Assembly (NCBI GenBank): GCA_017165825.1
Contig: CM029385.1
Span: 5,115,170 to 5,179,169 of the forward strand
DNA: 64,000 nucleotides
DNA from: Hepsetus odoe
Taxonomy: Eukaryota > Chordata > Actinopteri > Characiformes > Hepsetidae
Direction of reading: 5' to 3'
This document shows, one piece after another, positions 32,501 through 46,900 of the stretch. The translations under genes were made by a program, and so were the position numbers. The notes beneath the pieces are model-generated. The model was not told where the DNA came from. It saw only the letters and a program-made list of their open reading frames with translations, and did no database searches. Positions within the stretch are counted from its first letter, which is position 1. Each line of letters opens with the position of its first letter.

Positions 32501-34929
32501 GATGATGCACTTGGTGGACAGCTCACTGAACTTATCCCACAGCCCCAGATCCAGCTGCACGCGATGATCTGAGCTGGAATTCTGACGAAAGAGAGAGAGA
32601 GAGAGAGAGAGAGATGGGGGAGGTCAAGTGAGGCATTTTCAAAAGCTCAAGAGATGCATCTGTATTCAAGTCACATGAGCTGCAATACAGTTTAATTTAG
32701 CTGCAAGATAATGGGTTGCTAAATTTAGGCCCCTAGTTGTGCTAATATCACCGCACAGAGCTAAAAAGCTCACGGCATTACAAGAAGACCTCTTTCTGTT
32801 GACACTTACACCTACATCTTTTTTTTTTTTAGCTCTAAATTTAAGCACTTCAAGTACCATGCTGACAGTATGCTTGTACCCTACACCATGTCAGATAAAA
32901 GGTGTGATAGAGGTACTTTTTTTGTTCAACAAGGTACAGACAGTGAAAATGTACTACATTAGGTCCAATACCTAATAACCTAATGCATTTCCATTTCAAG
33001 CATTTAGCAGATGCTCTTCCAATTCCTAACTTCAGGGTCAGTCTCCCTGCAGCAGCTTGGGGTTAAGGGTTACGCAATGCTGGCAGTGGGATTTGAATTT
33101 GCGACCTCTTGGTTCATAGGTGAGTATCCTACCTCTAGACTACCACCATCCCTACACACCATAATGCTTCAAGCAGAGCCAAACAGAGTCAGTGCGGATT
33201 CAAAAATATGCTGCAGTGGAATATAGTGGAGTTATGCTCCTTATGGAATGGTACTGAAGGCATGCCCTTGAGGGGACCACCCCAGTGACAGGTAAATAGC
33301 CTTTTCTCGAGCGTAGGAATAAACACACAGCTACTCACTGTTTTTTTCTGTTTTTACAAAGAAAAGCAGAACTGTCCCGTAAAATATGCAAAATTCAATG
33401 AAGGACATTACCATGCAATAAGAAGAAGCTGTTGTGTTTTAATGTTAACACTGGGCTGTTGGCTACTGTTATTATGAGATGTTTTACTTCACTTGACCCT
33501 GTGTTACGTTGCGATTTTTGGAATTAGACAGTTCTGCATGGTTCTGTGCTGTAGCGCCGCGTGTATCTGTGTATATGGGAGAACACGTGTGACTGCTGTG
33601 GGGTTCAACTCACGGTGGTGTATTTTCCCAGCTGGCACAGTGAGGGGCAGGTCTCCTGGTGGGCTTTGCTCACTTTGTTCACCAACTCCTCCAGCTCTCC
33701 GCTCAACTCGTAGCTTTCCACCGGCACCACCTCCTCTTTCACATCCTTCTTCTTCTTATTGCGGTCATTCCGCACAGCTGAAGAACACACAGAGGATTAC
33801 AAATTAGCACTACAATCATTACACACTTGCCTCAAACGGCAAGGTACATGTTATCCATCATAGTAGAGCTAAAAATAGCCATCGTAAGGCTTGAAGTCAC
33901 GCTGAACAGGATGTTGAAGATCTGTGTAAATGTGACTTTTGCACCCAACTATCTTACTTTTGCATCAAATCTCTAAGAGCTTCTCGTGGCAATATACATC
34001 TGACCCAGAGGATCGCATCTCCACATTGCCAGGCATGTCCCCCTTCTCCCAACCCCCCCACTCCCATCCTTTCCTTCCTCCCAGGATATCCAGTAATAGC
34101 AAAGGCACAATGTGATCCCGGTCTCTACACACACCCCGCACATATAAACACACACATACATGTCCCCGCGGACACATAGAGGGGTCAATGTGCCACTCTG
34201 TTGGCACGATCGCTGCCATGACCCTGGCAAGTGAACAAACACACGGCCAGCTCGCAGTCTTTCAACTTGGCACTATTGTCTCTGGCATGACACAAATCTG
34301 TTAATGCCAGGGCCATAAAGACGCTTTAGGAAGGGCTACCAATAAAAAATAAAATAAAATATCACACCACTTGCTGACTGATTGATGTTAGTGACAGAGA
34401 CTCATTTAGAAAGTTAAAAGCATCTGAATAATCGCACCAGACTTAGCTGACTTTCCCAGGCTGTTTTTCCCCCCTCTTATATATGAAACATATATGACGA
34501 TATATGAAATACTGAAATGAATGTAGTAATTCATTAAACAGGTAGAATTTTTATGAAATTCTTCACCAAAGTAGGCATACATTTGTGCCATTTTAATTCA
34601 TATGGCGGTGTAAAAAAATTCAATTCAATTTAGATGAAATGTGTTAATACTGATATGGAAATGCTACCACGCTTCTTTAAAAATACTACATGGAAGCAGT
34701 TTAAAATGCTTTTTTTTTTTTTACATTTTAAGCTGTAGGCCAGTTCACAGAAGGCCAGGCACAAAACACGGAATCTGCCACCATCCTACAACAAGCTTGG
34801 ACCGAAGAACAGACTAGTGTAAACTGTCGTCAATGGAATTTGAAAATAATAAACCTTAGGATAAAATAGTTAAGTGGTTAACCAGCTTTGTACTACTTTG
34901 TACCACTGTAATATACCAAGTAAAGAGCT

Positions 34930-34991
<62 letters not shown>

Positions 34992-37900
34992 ATTTTTATT
35001 TATTTATTTTTTTTAAATAGATACAACCTTTAAAAGTCCCTTTACCATTAGTGAGCTGTGTAAAGTGAAAAAAACTGTAAAATGTCCTTTAGATGCCCTT
35101 ACCACTTATGATTTTTAACCGTCGCGACATTAAATTTATCCCTTTAGTTGTGAACCTGACATGTTTCACACAAGTGACCCAAAAAGCTTGTACAGCAGTA
35201 CTACTACAGAATCTAAAGCTAAAACAGCTAGTATCTAGAACTTTCATTTTAGCCTTCATGTTGCCTTTCACAGGCATATTTCACAGCAAAATACAGACCA
35301 CACATTCCCCTCTGGTGTGGTTTTACCATTACATTGTTTGCGGTTATGATCACTGTGTATGGTTATGTTCTGCAGACCACAAAGGCAATAAAAGAGGTAG
35401 TTACTGTGTAATTACTTTGCATAAAGTCATACATTATAGAGGACCTTGCAGTAGAAGTCTTAGTATGTAGGAACCTACACAGGGCCAATTTCTGTATCTG
35501 ATTATAAAGGTTGTTGCTGAATAACTGCTTTTAAAAGGTTAGGATTTATTTTACAGTCTCATATACATTTTACTGTACTATTTAGGTTTTATCAGTAAAC
35601 ATGCTAATTACCTTTAAATGAGTTACTGCACTGGGCTAAGAGTACTACTCTGTTGTCTATATCAGGCATGCATGCTTTTACTTAAGTAGCTACTTGTCAC
35701 TTTGTTCAATACTGAAAAATAGGCTTTTTTTTTCTCTAATTTGTTCACCATGCACTGAACTTGCAGCCAGTATTATGTGTAAAGAATGTCTATTTACCAA
35801 GTAAATTCTGAATATTGCTACATAAACTCGGTACCTTCCATCTCTGAAGTGATATCACACCAAGAAAGAAAGATCAACCGATGACAGATATGGTTTATAC
35901 AGACACATCCTCTCAGTGACTGCTTGTTCTATATATCTGTTCTGGATCAGCAGCAGGATCAGTCTCTATGGTTTGATGTCAGTGTGTATGTATCAGTATG
36001 TCTGTCTGTGGGCGCTGCCAAATGCCAGCCAGCCACCTCACCTTCCTTGGACATGCCAACCTCAAAGCACTTCTGCAGGCGGCAGTACTGGCAGCGGTTG
36101 CGAGTGACTTTGTTGATCTGGCAGTTCTTGTCACGGTGGCAGGTGTAGACCATGTTCTTCTGGATGCTGCGCCGAAAGAAGCCCTGCAGCCAGGCGAGAA
36201 AGCATTTTAGCAACAGGCTTTAAACAGCACGTCCCCCATTCTTATCTAGTCTCCTTGTCTCTTGTCAGCAATCGCTTCATGAGCAGGACAAAAATATTTG
36301 CTTGTCGCCCCAACCAAAACATTCTCAAACGATTCCAGGCCTTGCTCTTAGCAAATTATGACAATATGTCATCAGGGTGAATGTTGTCATGGTAATCTTT
36401 GATGGCTATGCTGTGGATATTGTCTCAACACTGAACAAAATAACCAATATAACTCACGCAGACCCAAACAGTTCCAGAAACCACATGCACCTGAATTATT
36501 GTTAACCTACTATACCATTTTAATTTTCATCTTTCAAGACCCCGTTTGGGACAAGCGGCAGATAATGGATGGATAGTTTCCTCTTGAAGAAGCTTCAGCA
36601 ATCAGTTTACCTTCAGCTCCTCTCCTTTAAACATGTTCCGTTTTTTGAGTTCCAGCTCAGCAAGACTAAATATTATCATGCGTATCACGTACACCAGGGA
36701 AGTGATGTCATATTTATACCATGTCACGCATCCTTAGTTTAGGCCCATGCTCTACATTGTTGGATTCTCCGATTGAGAACCGTGGTTCGAAGAGTCAGTG
36801 ATGCGAAGAGGTCTTGAAGCTATAGCAAAGTTTATTAACAGAAGAGTAACAAAGTTCTTCTGAGGGAATCCAGTCTTGGTGCTGGAGGGTCTAGTTTGGT
36901 ATTTGCCCTGCTCAAACACACTTGACTGAGCTCAGCAGTTACCAAGTTTAGTACAGCAGGGAAATCCCAAAACTGTACTTCGCTAAAGTCCTCTAATAGT
37001 GGAATTGGACACCACCATTACTGACAGCTTTTGCTGATACTTTTTATTGGACAGTGCTTTTGAACTCCAGATTTGTAGCTGGAAGCCCCACATTGTAACT
37101 GTATTCTGGCCTTTGATATCCAGGAAATCAGTATTTGGACTGGTAACACTCCAGAGGAATGTGCACATAAGTACTTATATTGGGTCAGGCTGTTCTCTCG
37201 CACTTGTGCCAGACCAACCCAGACTGAGTGGCTGCATCAACCTTGGAGAACTAATGTGGCCTAAATTCTTTTTTTCCCCCCTAAATATACCACAGATAGA
37301 TTTGCAAAGTGGTCTTTTCAAATCAGATTAGGGCCACACACATATTCATACCAAAAATGAATTAACTTTTTTTTTTTTTTGATTTGGAAATGCAAACTGC
37401 ACCTCACATCAAGGCACCATGACAAATGGAACAATCCCATCACTTGCTAACATTTAGACTTGTTTTTCCATCTCATGAGCAGCTGCAATTTTAAAGTTTT
37501 GTTATCACAGCGACTATGCATGATCATCGATCAAAGACGTGGGCCATGCCATTGAAATGCATCGAATAGGTAGCCTCTCTAGCTGGAACTCGTACCTTGC
37601 AGCCCTCGCAGGAGCTGACCCCGTAGTGGTAGCCTGAGGATTTGTCCTGGCACACGAAGCAGGGCTTGTAGATGCGGGGTGGTGGTGGTGGTGAAGGAGA
37701 GCTAGGAACCATCTCCTCTGAGCTGGTGCTCTGGGTCTCCACCGCTAGAAAGAGACAGAAAAGGAGAGATATACATAAGGCCATGCTGTCTAATCACCTC
37801 AAAATATCAACAAAGCACTGGAGGGATTAATGTGGCCCGGATTGTAGAGGCTGCTTATGTAAAATGCAACTTGAAATAGCCACAGAATCCAGAAACCTCC

Positions 37901-40900
37901 ATATTCCATTGCGTGATGCACTCAAAGTGCATTTTGCTTTGGAGCTATAGGACTAAAATAAATAATGGGAGTATAAAGCTACAGTTAAGCCAAATGTCTA
38001 AACCATCACGTACTTGCTATAAATCACATTGTTAAAAAAAGACAAATAGACTCGCTTATGTGGCTTCTAACACTGCGTGGTATATAAAATAAACTTAATA
38101 TGGTCTATAAAACCTGGCAAAAGCATAAATAACTAAACCACTTCTGCTTTTCTCACACTGATATCTTGTAGTGAATAAGGGCGAGTGCAATATGCCATGA
38201 ATATACAGGCTTTTAGCTATTAATCATCCTTGCCATAAATAACACTACTGTATAGTGTCTTAAGCCACATAAGCAAGTCTATTTGAGATTAATACAGCTG
38301 AACATGGTGTCCGGTGAGCAAGCTTCCATTTATTGTGAGCTACAAACTGCAGCCGTACAAAAGACACAAATCATGTCTTCTGACCTGCAGGTGGGGTGAA
38401 GGTATATGTAAATGTTTGCCCAAACTATCATTTTAAACAGTAGATGCAAGCCTGGAAAGGTGTTGGTTCATTTACATCTCCGTTTCATGTAAATGGTGAC
38501 AGATTGGTGAGGGTTAAGTGGGGGTGACATGTCTGTAGAATTCACCCCCCCCAACACCTCCCCTTGGCCAGCCTTCTCCTCAGGGGGTGGGAATGCAGGA
38601 AGATTAGTGCAGCTTGATTGACAGACAGAAAGAAAAAAACAAAACAAACAGTTTAACACTGAGACAGATAAGCAGTAGCCCTGACAGATGTGCTGATAAG
38701 ACGTGTAGCTCAACTCTGCCACCGGCCGTGCAGTGGGCCTGAGGCTTCCTTGTTCTTTAGCAGCCGCCTTCTTGGCTCCTGAGATGCTCCGCTTTATAGG
38801 GGTGAATACCTTTGACATTCTCAGAATTACGCACTAGGTGACATCTGTCTTTAAGACAACAGTCAGATGAATGAGTAAGTTCATGCATGTTTAAAGAAAT
38901 ACACACTTGTTGCAGTTCCTCCAACAGAACCTAGGTGTTCCCTATAATGGTTGGTTCTTTAAAGAACCATTTAGTACATGAGATTTGCAAACAATCTTCC
39001 TCCAGGTAATGTGCAGGCTCCATACCCAGGTTTTGCCTGCAATCACCTGAGCCATGAAACATTGTGGAACCTTTTTCAAGCCCATAAGTTCGTAAAGTTT
39101 CTTGAAGGAACCATCAACTGACAAGAACCCTTATGGCACCTTTATTTTTAGAAGAGTAGAAAGGGATATCCAACCACCGTCATGTTTTCTGATATTCACT
39201 TATGTACATACACCAGTGCGCAAGAAACCAAGAGTAACACTTCTTTCAACTTTCACCCTGTTGTCACCCTCAAACTTCACTCACCTCCTCCTTGCACGCC
39301 CCTGACACACAAACCCTATTTTTCTCTTGCTTCCTGGCCCTAAATTCCTCAGTATGGCCCTGGTGGTTTTTACTAGAGGCCTAGGCTCGTAAGACTGGCC
39401 TATAAAGGTGCTCTCAGGGCTGGGGCGGAGGCCACAACCCGGCTGCCGGGTGCTTTACGGGGGCTCAGTCACCTCGGGCAGCCATTCACACCACCAGCTG
39501 TAGCCCTTACCAGTAAAAAATAGGGAAGGGGGGGGAGAAAAAAAGGTCCAATCATAAAACGAGAAACAGGGAGGCTTTAAAATTCAAACTTTTTAACTAC
39601 ATTCCCATCCCCCTAGCCATGGTCAATGGAAAGAACAGAGGCTAGCCTAAACTTAACCTTCAAACCCCCTCTCTCACACACACCACAGGGTTCAGCCAAA
39701 GCACCAGCTTGGCTTTTTTTTTACAAGAGTTGGGAGACTTCAAAAAGAAGAAAAGGGGGCATAAAAAGAGGAATTTGATAGAAAACAGAAAAAGGGACAG
39801 ATGAGGGAAAGGGGGCAGGGAGAGGAAAGTCCTCTGAGCCTACATCCAACATCTTGGTTCATGGCCATGATTATGCAAAGTTCATGCAGTTTAGTTGAAC
39901 AATGTCTGGTATATATCAGACTGTTGATTCTATAAAACTCTATAAACCACATTGAAACGCTTAAAGCAAAAATCGCTTTTATCTGGATGGACAACTGGAA
40001 CAAGTGGCACCAGTACAGCTGAAATGCATGCAGCACAATACTGAAAAACAAAAGAGGAACAATTGAATTAGTAACACTCTACATATCAGTTTTCTTACCA
40101 CACCATGATATTACATAATATTGTTTCATCGTGCTTGTTTGTTTCTTTTCCACCCCCCTTTTTTGAAAGATGAAAGCGATCACAGTCATTTAGTAACATT
40201 TTCAGAAGCACATGTGTTCATGTGTTAGAGAGGATGCTATGGCACCAACAACTCAGGCATTGTCACACCCAGATCAGAAAACAGCATGTTCTCATGTTAT
40301 TGCATTGTTATTGTTCTCATGCAGCGACTCACTGTATTCCTTTAAAGTAACAAAAAGCAAAAAAAAAAACCAAGACTAAGGGCAGACCCGAGCTCCAGCC
40401 CGTTTGTTTACAAAGAAATGGAGGAACATGGTGGCAGCGGTACAGGTGCCGACTTTTGGCTTTCAAAAGGCCAAATTGTGGGTGGCGTTGTGAAATGACT
40501 GCTGACTGGCACCGTTTGATGGGCCAGAGAGAGAGAAAGATAGAAAGAGCCACAAGCAATTGAGGGAAACCAGTATGGGAGAGACACAGAGCCGAAAATC
40601 CATCAGTGTCTGTCAACAGCCCAAACTGGTTCCTGCCGTAAAAAGGAAAAAGAAAGGGCTTCTCTTACACCTCATTCATACACCCTACCCAAAGCTCACT
40701 CAACACTTCTCCCCAGACAGACAATTGAATGGGCCGTTTCGACAGGACACTACAATCCCCCCAACCACACACACATTTGTGAAAACACCAGGCAACTTCT
40801 TATCAAGGGCCGAGGCTGGGACTCCATTTGCATGACAATCTGCAAACCGAGCAAAGTTAGTTGCTGGCTGACAGAGGGACAGGTTGGGGTGGGACAAAAA

Positions 40901-43900
40901 AGGTTGGGGGCAAGTGAGTTATCAGTAGCCACAGGTAATTTCCTGTGAAGTATCATTTTACTCCTAATCCCCTTTTAAAGGCCTTTATATGCTTCAAGTG
41001 CTGGAGTTGAACGGGCCCACAGTGCCTGTCAACAGCATCTGTTGCACTTCCCACTACTCCCCATCCACAATGCAACACTATAACAGGGAAGGTAGTACCA
41101 GCACATACACTGACAACCTTCCCCACTTGTGGTTCAACACTATTTCCCACATTGTTACAACTCCCAGCACCACCAGCCAAATAAGTACATGGTAAACAAA
41201 CGTGGCAAAAATGCATGATGAGCAGTCTGGACAAATTATATGGGGCCACATGACCAACAGGATGTGCACTGTAGCTACCGGTGCCACTCTTATTTTTGTT
41301 TAAATAAATCTAAAAGCATGTGTGAAAGAAAAAGCTTGATGTGTTTTGCGTTGCAACATTACTTTTAGCTGAGCAGCATATGACACACTGGCTGAGGAAC
41401 AAATATTCTTTCACAATAGAACAGCAGATTTTGTGTACGTGACTGTGGGTGTGATTGAATCTTCAGTGGAACACTGTTCCCAGATCTAGTCTTGGCATGC
41501 GTGTAAGCGCGTGCATGTGTGTGTGTGTGTGTATGTGTGTATGTGTGTATGCAGTTGTTTGTGTGGGCACTCACACAACTAGAGTCTCCAGAGCACCCAA
41601 TTTGATTTGCAAATATAGTTCTGTACTCGTCTCAATGCCTTTTTAAGTGTTTCAGTGTGCTCAGCATGTGCTTATGACCTCGCTGCCTTTGCATTTCTCA
41701 GCCTAAATTCCTTACTTCCTGCCCTTAAGAAGCACCTATTAACCTGGCTTTTAAGTCCTGCACTTACTCACTCGCTTCCTCACTCACAATAAGAACACTG
41801 TATATTCTTCGTGAGGGGGGCAGTGTTAGCACTTATGTAGCTTTTCTTTGGACCATTGAAAGGGAGGAAACCCATACCAGGTTCTCTTGAATGAAAGGAT
41901 GGTTGCACGCTCAAGTTAAGGGCTAATGAAATGACACCTGAAATGATCTGCAAGGTCACATGGTACATTCTTAGGCTCTGCTGTTATGGTTAAGTCAGAG
42001 TTTAATTAATAATATCTTACTTGCAGATGGAATAATAGTTCACTTAGTAGATCATGTGAATAACTGGATAATACATTGATAAAAGAAATCATAGTAATTT
42101 GCTGTCCTAATGAGGGATGCATTGCATCTCTGGTACTTTGTGCCCAGGCTGGGAAGACAAGCTGCTTTGTGGCGGCAACAGCCAGCACAGCAGAAGGCGC
42201 ACAGATTGGGCAGGTCGTCTGGAGCAGCGTGATTGATGGGCTGGCTGGCACAGGCTGCACGAGCAGGAGGCCCCTCTCGGAGCTGTGCCCGATGGGCAAG
42301 GACACTCAGTTTCCTGAAGAAGGGGGGACCAGGTGGGGCTCTTTTCTCTCTCACTTACTCAGTCTCTTTTTCTGTCTCTACCCACAGCTTCCTGCCATCT
42401 CCAGTGCATGGCTGTCATCACCACACTTCACTACAGCACGACCACGCTTCCTTCCTCCTCTCTGCTTCACCCTTTTCTTTCCGTTGGATGTGTTTTCTGA
42501 TTGCAGACTATCTAACAGAGAGGCTTTCCCCCTATTACTCAACTTCGGTGGTTAATTTGTTTGTAACTTAATGAGGTGTATCACATCACTGCCCACTAAA
42601 AACCAGATGAAATGTCCTTGTGTGCCAAACACTTCAATATGAATAGGAGAATTCATAAGCAGTTACTAATTTTTGAACATTACGGTTTAGCCATAGTCAA
42701 ATTACTCTCTGACAGTCTCTTTGATCCATAGGTGTTGCCCAAAAAAGGAGTAATGGCAGTTTCTGTCAACCGGTGTCTGGGAGTTCATTACCTGAAACCC
42801 CACTATTTCCTTCTCCTTTCCTTTCTCCTCCTCTCCTTCTCCCCTCCCATGCCTTGGTCTGTTGAGAGGAGGAGTTCTTCCTGTCCCAGTGAAGCCCTCT
42901 CTGAAAGGAAGCCCTGTGATAAAAACTGGGCCTCCAGCCAGGAGATGGCTCAAGCTGAAAGAGTAAGAGAAAGAAAAAGGACAGAAACGGAAAGCACCCT
43001 TGCTTACACCCAAAACTGGTCACAACCAGAGAATCAGCCTTAGGGAATTTGCACCCAGTTAACCAGCACATAAGCATGAACACATTCACACTCTGGCTGG
43101 TCTGTGTGCACACAAACCCTCACTGTTATTCATTGTGTAGTTGTGCTGTTGAAACAGGTCCTAATTGCAGATGCTTTCCACAGGAGGTGGTCATCAGGTG
43201 CTACAGATCCATGTCATCTCTTAAGGGTTTGGGTTCCTACCCTTGGAGACAACAGGAATTACCCTTGATGGCAACAGTGCACATTCAACACTGTCTTTCT
43301 TCTTTACAGCGCCTCATAAACCCTCCTTTTGACCTCCTTTTTTGATGTGACATTTGTTCACAAGAGCCACTCCTCAGTGAACAACACAGATCCTTCAGAG
43401 AAATGTGTAGAAGGGAACAGTTCTATTCATCACTCCCTTCTAGACCTTAACCAAGAAAAAAACTGTTCCACCAGGATCCCAAACAGCAGGGTCACCCTTC
43501 ACCCATGACCTAAGGCTCACATGAGCACTGTCATGGCCGGTGGTCATAGCGACCTTGTAAGTCAGGCTCTGGGACCTATCTTGGCGATACAACACAAGCA
43601 AATCATTGCGACACTGTGACTGGAGATGGGATCCAAAAGAGACAGATCTCTGGCATTGCTGTCAGCGCCATCCGCCAGGTCTCATATGTGCAGTCAGAGT
43701 CTAGGGGGGGACTGTCTCCTCCAATTCCTCTCCACTCCAGTGCCTGGTTCACTCTTATACTGACACAGACACTTGCTGCGCATCCGTCTGCAAGCATGGG
43801 AGCCAGTTGGTCAATGCTCAGCCTAGTCTAGCATTCAAGTTTTGATTCCCAGGCTGCTGCTCATCCAAACGCACTTCCTTCCTCCATCTGTCTAGCTGCA

Positions 43901-46900
43901 TGTGCTCACCTGCCACGAGAGGGGGTCCCTTTTACGTGTTCCCCAGTGTTTCACGTGGCCCTGCACATCAGATTTGAGGCTCAGGAACTCTTTGTTTGGC
44001 TCCTATTGCTTCCTTCCCCAAACAATAGAAACCACAAATGTAGAAGTAGCAGGTTGGTTGACGCCTTGGTGGTAAAACAAAGATGGTAAACAACACAAGG
44101 GCTTATTCTTATGTTATATAGAAACACCACTAATTGCTCCTCTCACAGCAAAAGCACTGATCTTGTTTACTTTCTGAAACCAAGCTGCTTCATTCACTGC
44201 AATGTACACTAAAATCCTGATGAGAGCGGGGGCTCCTGCTTTCCTGTAAATCAAGGTTTCCCTGCCGTACCACCCTGGGGAATGGCTGATTCGTGAGATC
44301 ATGTGTCCAGGATTGGGAACAAATCAGCTATTGCACTTGGAACATTTGGACGTTTACCAATAAAAGCTTGAAGCGGGGCTTGCAGAGTCATGCAGTATTA
44401 CAAATAAGTTCCAACAATTGTGAGATGAGGTTCGAGAAGTTTATTCAAGTGTGCAGCAGCAGGCACTCCCCATTGCGTTCCTGTCTGTCTCGCAAGCTAA
44501 TTTGGTGGCTTGAGATTCAGGCTATTACTGAACCTTTGTTAAGCAATGCTGAAATGCCCTTTGTTTAGGCTCTGTTTCCTGTGGCACTTACAAACTCCCA
44601 GACTTAGCTTCCACTACTTGACAGAGCATAAGGAGCCAGCGAGACTGTGGCTTCCTGTTGTCTGTGTGATTTGTGGTTTAGGAGAACTGTATCTGAGCAT
44701 AAAAAAAATCTGATGCACAGAAATAAGAACCTTTTCAGTACCACACTTCATGCCCTGGCACAGCTTGGTTATATGAAACGACACTGGGGGTAGTGTGAGA
44801 AACTTCTGCTTTGAGTGGCAGAAATCAAGAAATGATGCATGACTACGCGGGTGGAATTTTTTTTTTTTCTCACTTCTGTGGGGCAGTGATCTCTGAGAAG
44901 AGATTGCCCAACAGTGAAGGGTGTGGACTGGCAGCCTTCAAAGTACCACGTGTTGAATGATATCCTGTTGATGAATTTCGCAGAAAAGAAAATGCTCTTC
45001 GTTTGAAATGTAGGCAGCATTTTAAGGGGGAAGCACCAGCCCATGGATGAGCCACTACTCACCACGACTTGTAGTAGAGCACAGCTTTTCTCAACAGGGC
45101 AGAGGTCATGAGAGTCTCAGGTAATTCTAACAACTGGCTTGAATGAATCATTCCTGCTCATGATAAAGACTCTACAAATCTCGTTCTGTGAATAAGAATC
45201 TACAAATCTCCTTCTGTGAAGAGCTGATTGTTAACCATTCTTGTCCCATCAAAGCTCCCTGCTTAGGTAATATGCATGAGGGTGCAGGCGGACAGTTCAA
45301 ACTAAAAGCCAGATTAGACCAAATACAAGATTGAACACATATACTGTCCAAAAACAGACATGTAGAGACAGAAACAAGTGTTCAGGAGGTCATCCAAAAA
45401 TGTATTTGCATTGCCCAGCATGGCCCAACTGTAATATTTCACCATGCCAGTCAAGCAGAGGTGGTGTTTGCATGGGACTTTGTAACTTTGCTCTGCTGAC
45501 TACAAGCCTGAATGTGCTGCAGTTGTCTAGATGACATGAGGTTTGATTTAACATTAAACATCGAAAACTGGAGTGGGTGCACAGGCTCTTGCTCTTCCCT
45601 GGCATGGGCTTACTTCAGTGTGAGCCACAACCCTTCAGTACGTGTTCACCATCTAATGCTGCCTGGATGTCTTTCTCCCCTTGAAAGATGTCAGTTAAGA
45701 GTTTGACTTCTGTTCAACTGACTTACTACTCACTAAAAAAGCCATCTTAAAAAATAGCTCATTCATGTGGCCAGGTGTTTGTGGTGTGCATGTGGTGTGT
45801 ATTCACAACAACAACAAACCCTAGCAACACTGCAGCCAGTCAGTCAACAACATGGCAGTAACAGAACCTCTCCCCTCACACTGAGCTCACACATGATTTG
45901 AGACTGACTCAGATCCTGCCAATGCCTCGCCTCAAGAGGGAAACTAGTAGGTGCTGAGCCTCTCAGTAAACAGCCACCAGAGCCAGAGACGAACGGACGA
46001 ACATGCTGGCCGATCTGGGAGAGCCGAGGAGCCTCGCCCAGAGATCCCTAGGGCGTGACGCGAGTTGCAGCCCAGTTTGCAATCTCACCGAGATGTGAAA
46101 CATGGAAGAAGAGAGTCAGACGACTAATTAGATCGCACTCCGGGGTGGAGCGTGCTCTAATTAGCCGTCTGTCTCTCCTCTTGTGGTAGAAAAGAGGCGG
46201 GTGGTAGAAGAGAGACAGACAGAAGAAGAGAGACACTCTGGGGTGGAATACAGGTAGGGCCTGTCTTTTCTTAGATCCTATACAGTGATAAAATCTTTAA
46301 TACTTTATCTGGAAGATTTTTAGACTCTAATTCCAGGGCATAACGTCATCCAGGATGAGTGAGGTGAAAGTTGGGAACTTTTTGGGCCAAACTATTGCTT
46401 TAGTTGCTAACATACTCAGCACTTATATTTGGCATATAAGGTTAGGCCATGTCAGAGGGTTGTGCTCAGTGTTCTGCCTGCTGCAGCATCTCATTCATAC
46501 GGCAGTGAATCCAAGTCTTAGAATAATCTTGTATCGAACAGTAGAGTCAAGATGATGAGATCATCCAGAACAGTGCTGCTTTTCGATGGGGCGGATCTCC
46601 TTTATTTACAGTTCCCTGACCCCAGTGAGAGTCTCCAAACTGCCATTACTATAGCCAGCCAGATTCTGGCGGCTCATTGTGAAATCTCTGCAGCCACGTC
46701 GGGGCTCTTTTCCTCCTGAATCAACAGTATTAACATACAGGTTCACTACATACTAAAGCATTTTTTGCGCACATATATTATGATTCATATCCATGTAGCT
46801 CATGACATCAAGCACTGAATCAAGGACAAATGCTGATAAAAGAAGCCCTAGTCAACTGCTGATGCAAAGATGAGCACTGGAGATAAGGAACCTACGATTT

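Noticed and set aside
36700..36860. Possible LTR fragment (AATAAA and TATAAATA on the minus strand)
   Set aside because: The order of the two signals is wrong for an LTR on that strand, and no primer-binding site or TG...CA ends were found.
38468..38818. 116-codon minus-strand ORF in rarga intron 1, considered as an alternative N-terminal exon
   Set aside because: No similarity to RAR A1 or A2 domains and no donor in the phase required to join VETQ.
42006..43113. Cluster of overlapping 100-160 codon ORFs on both strands in rarga intron 1
   Set aside because: No domain, splice or composition support. Pyrimidine- and purine-rich patches keep several frames open at once.
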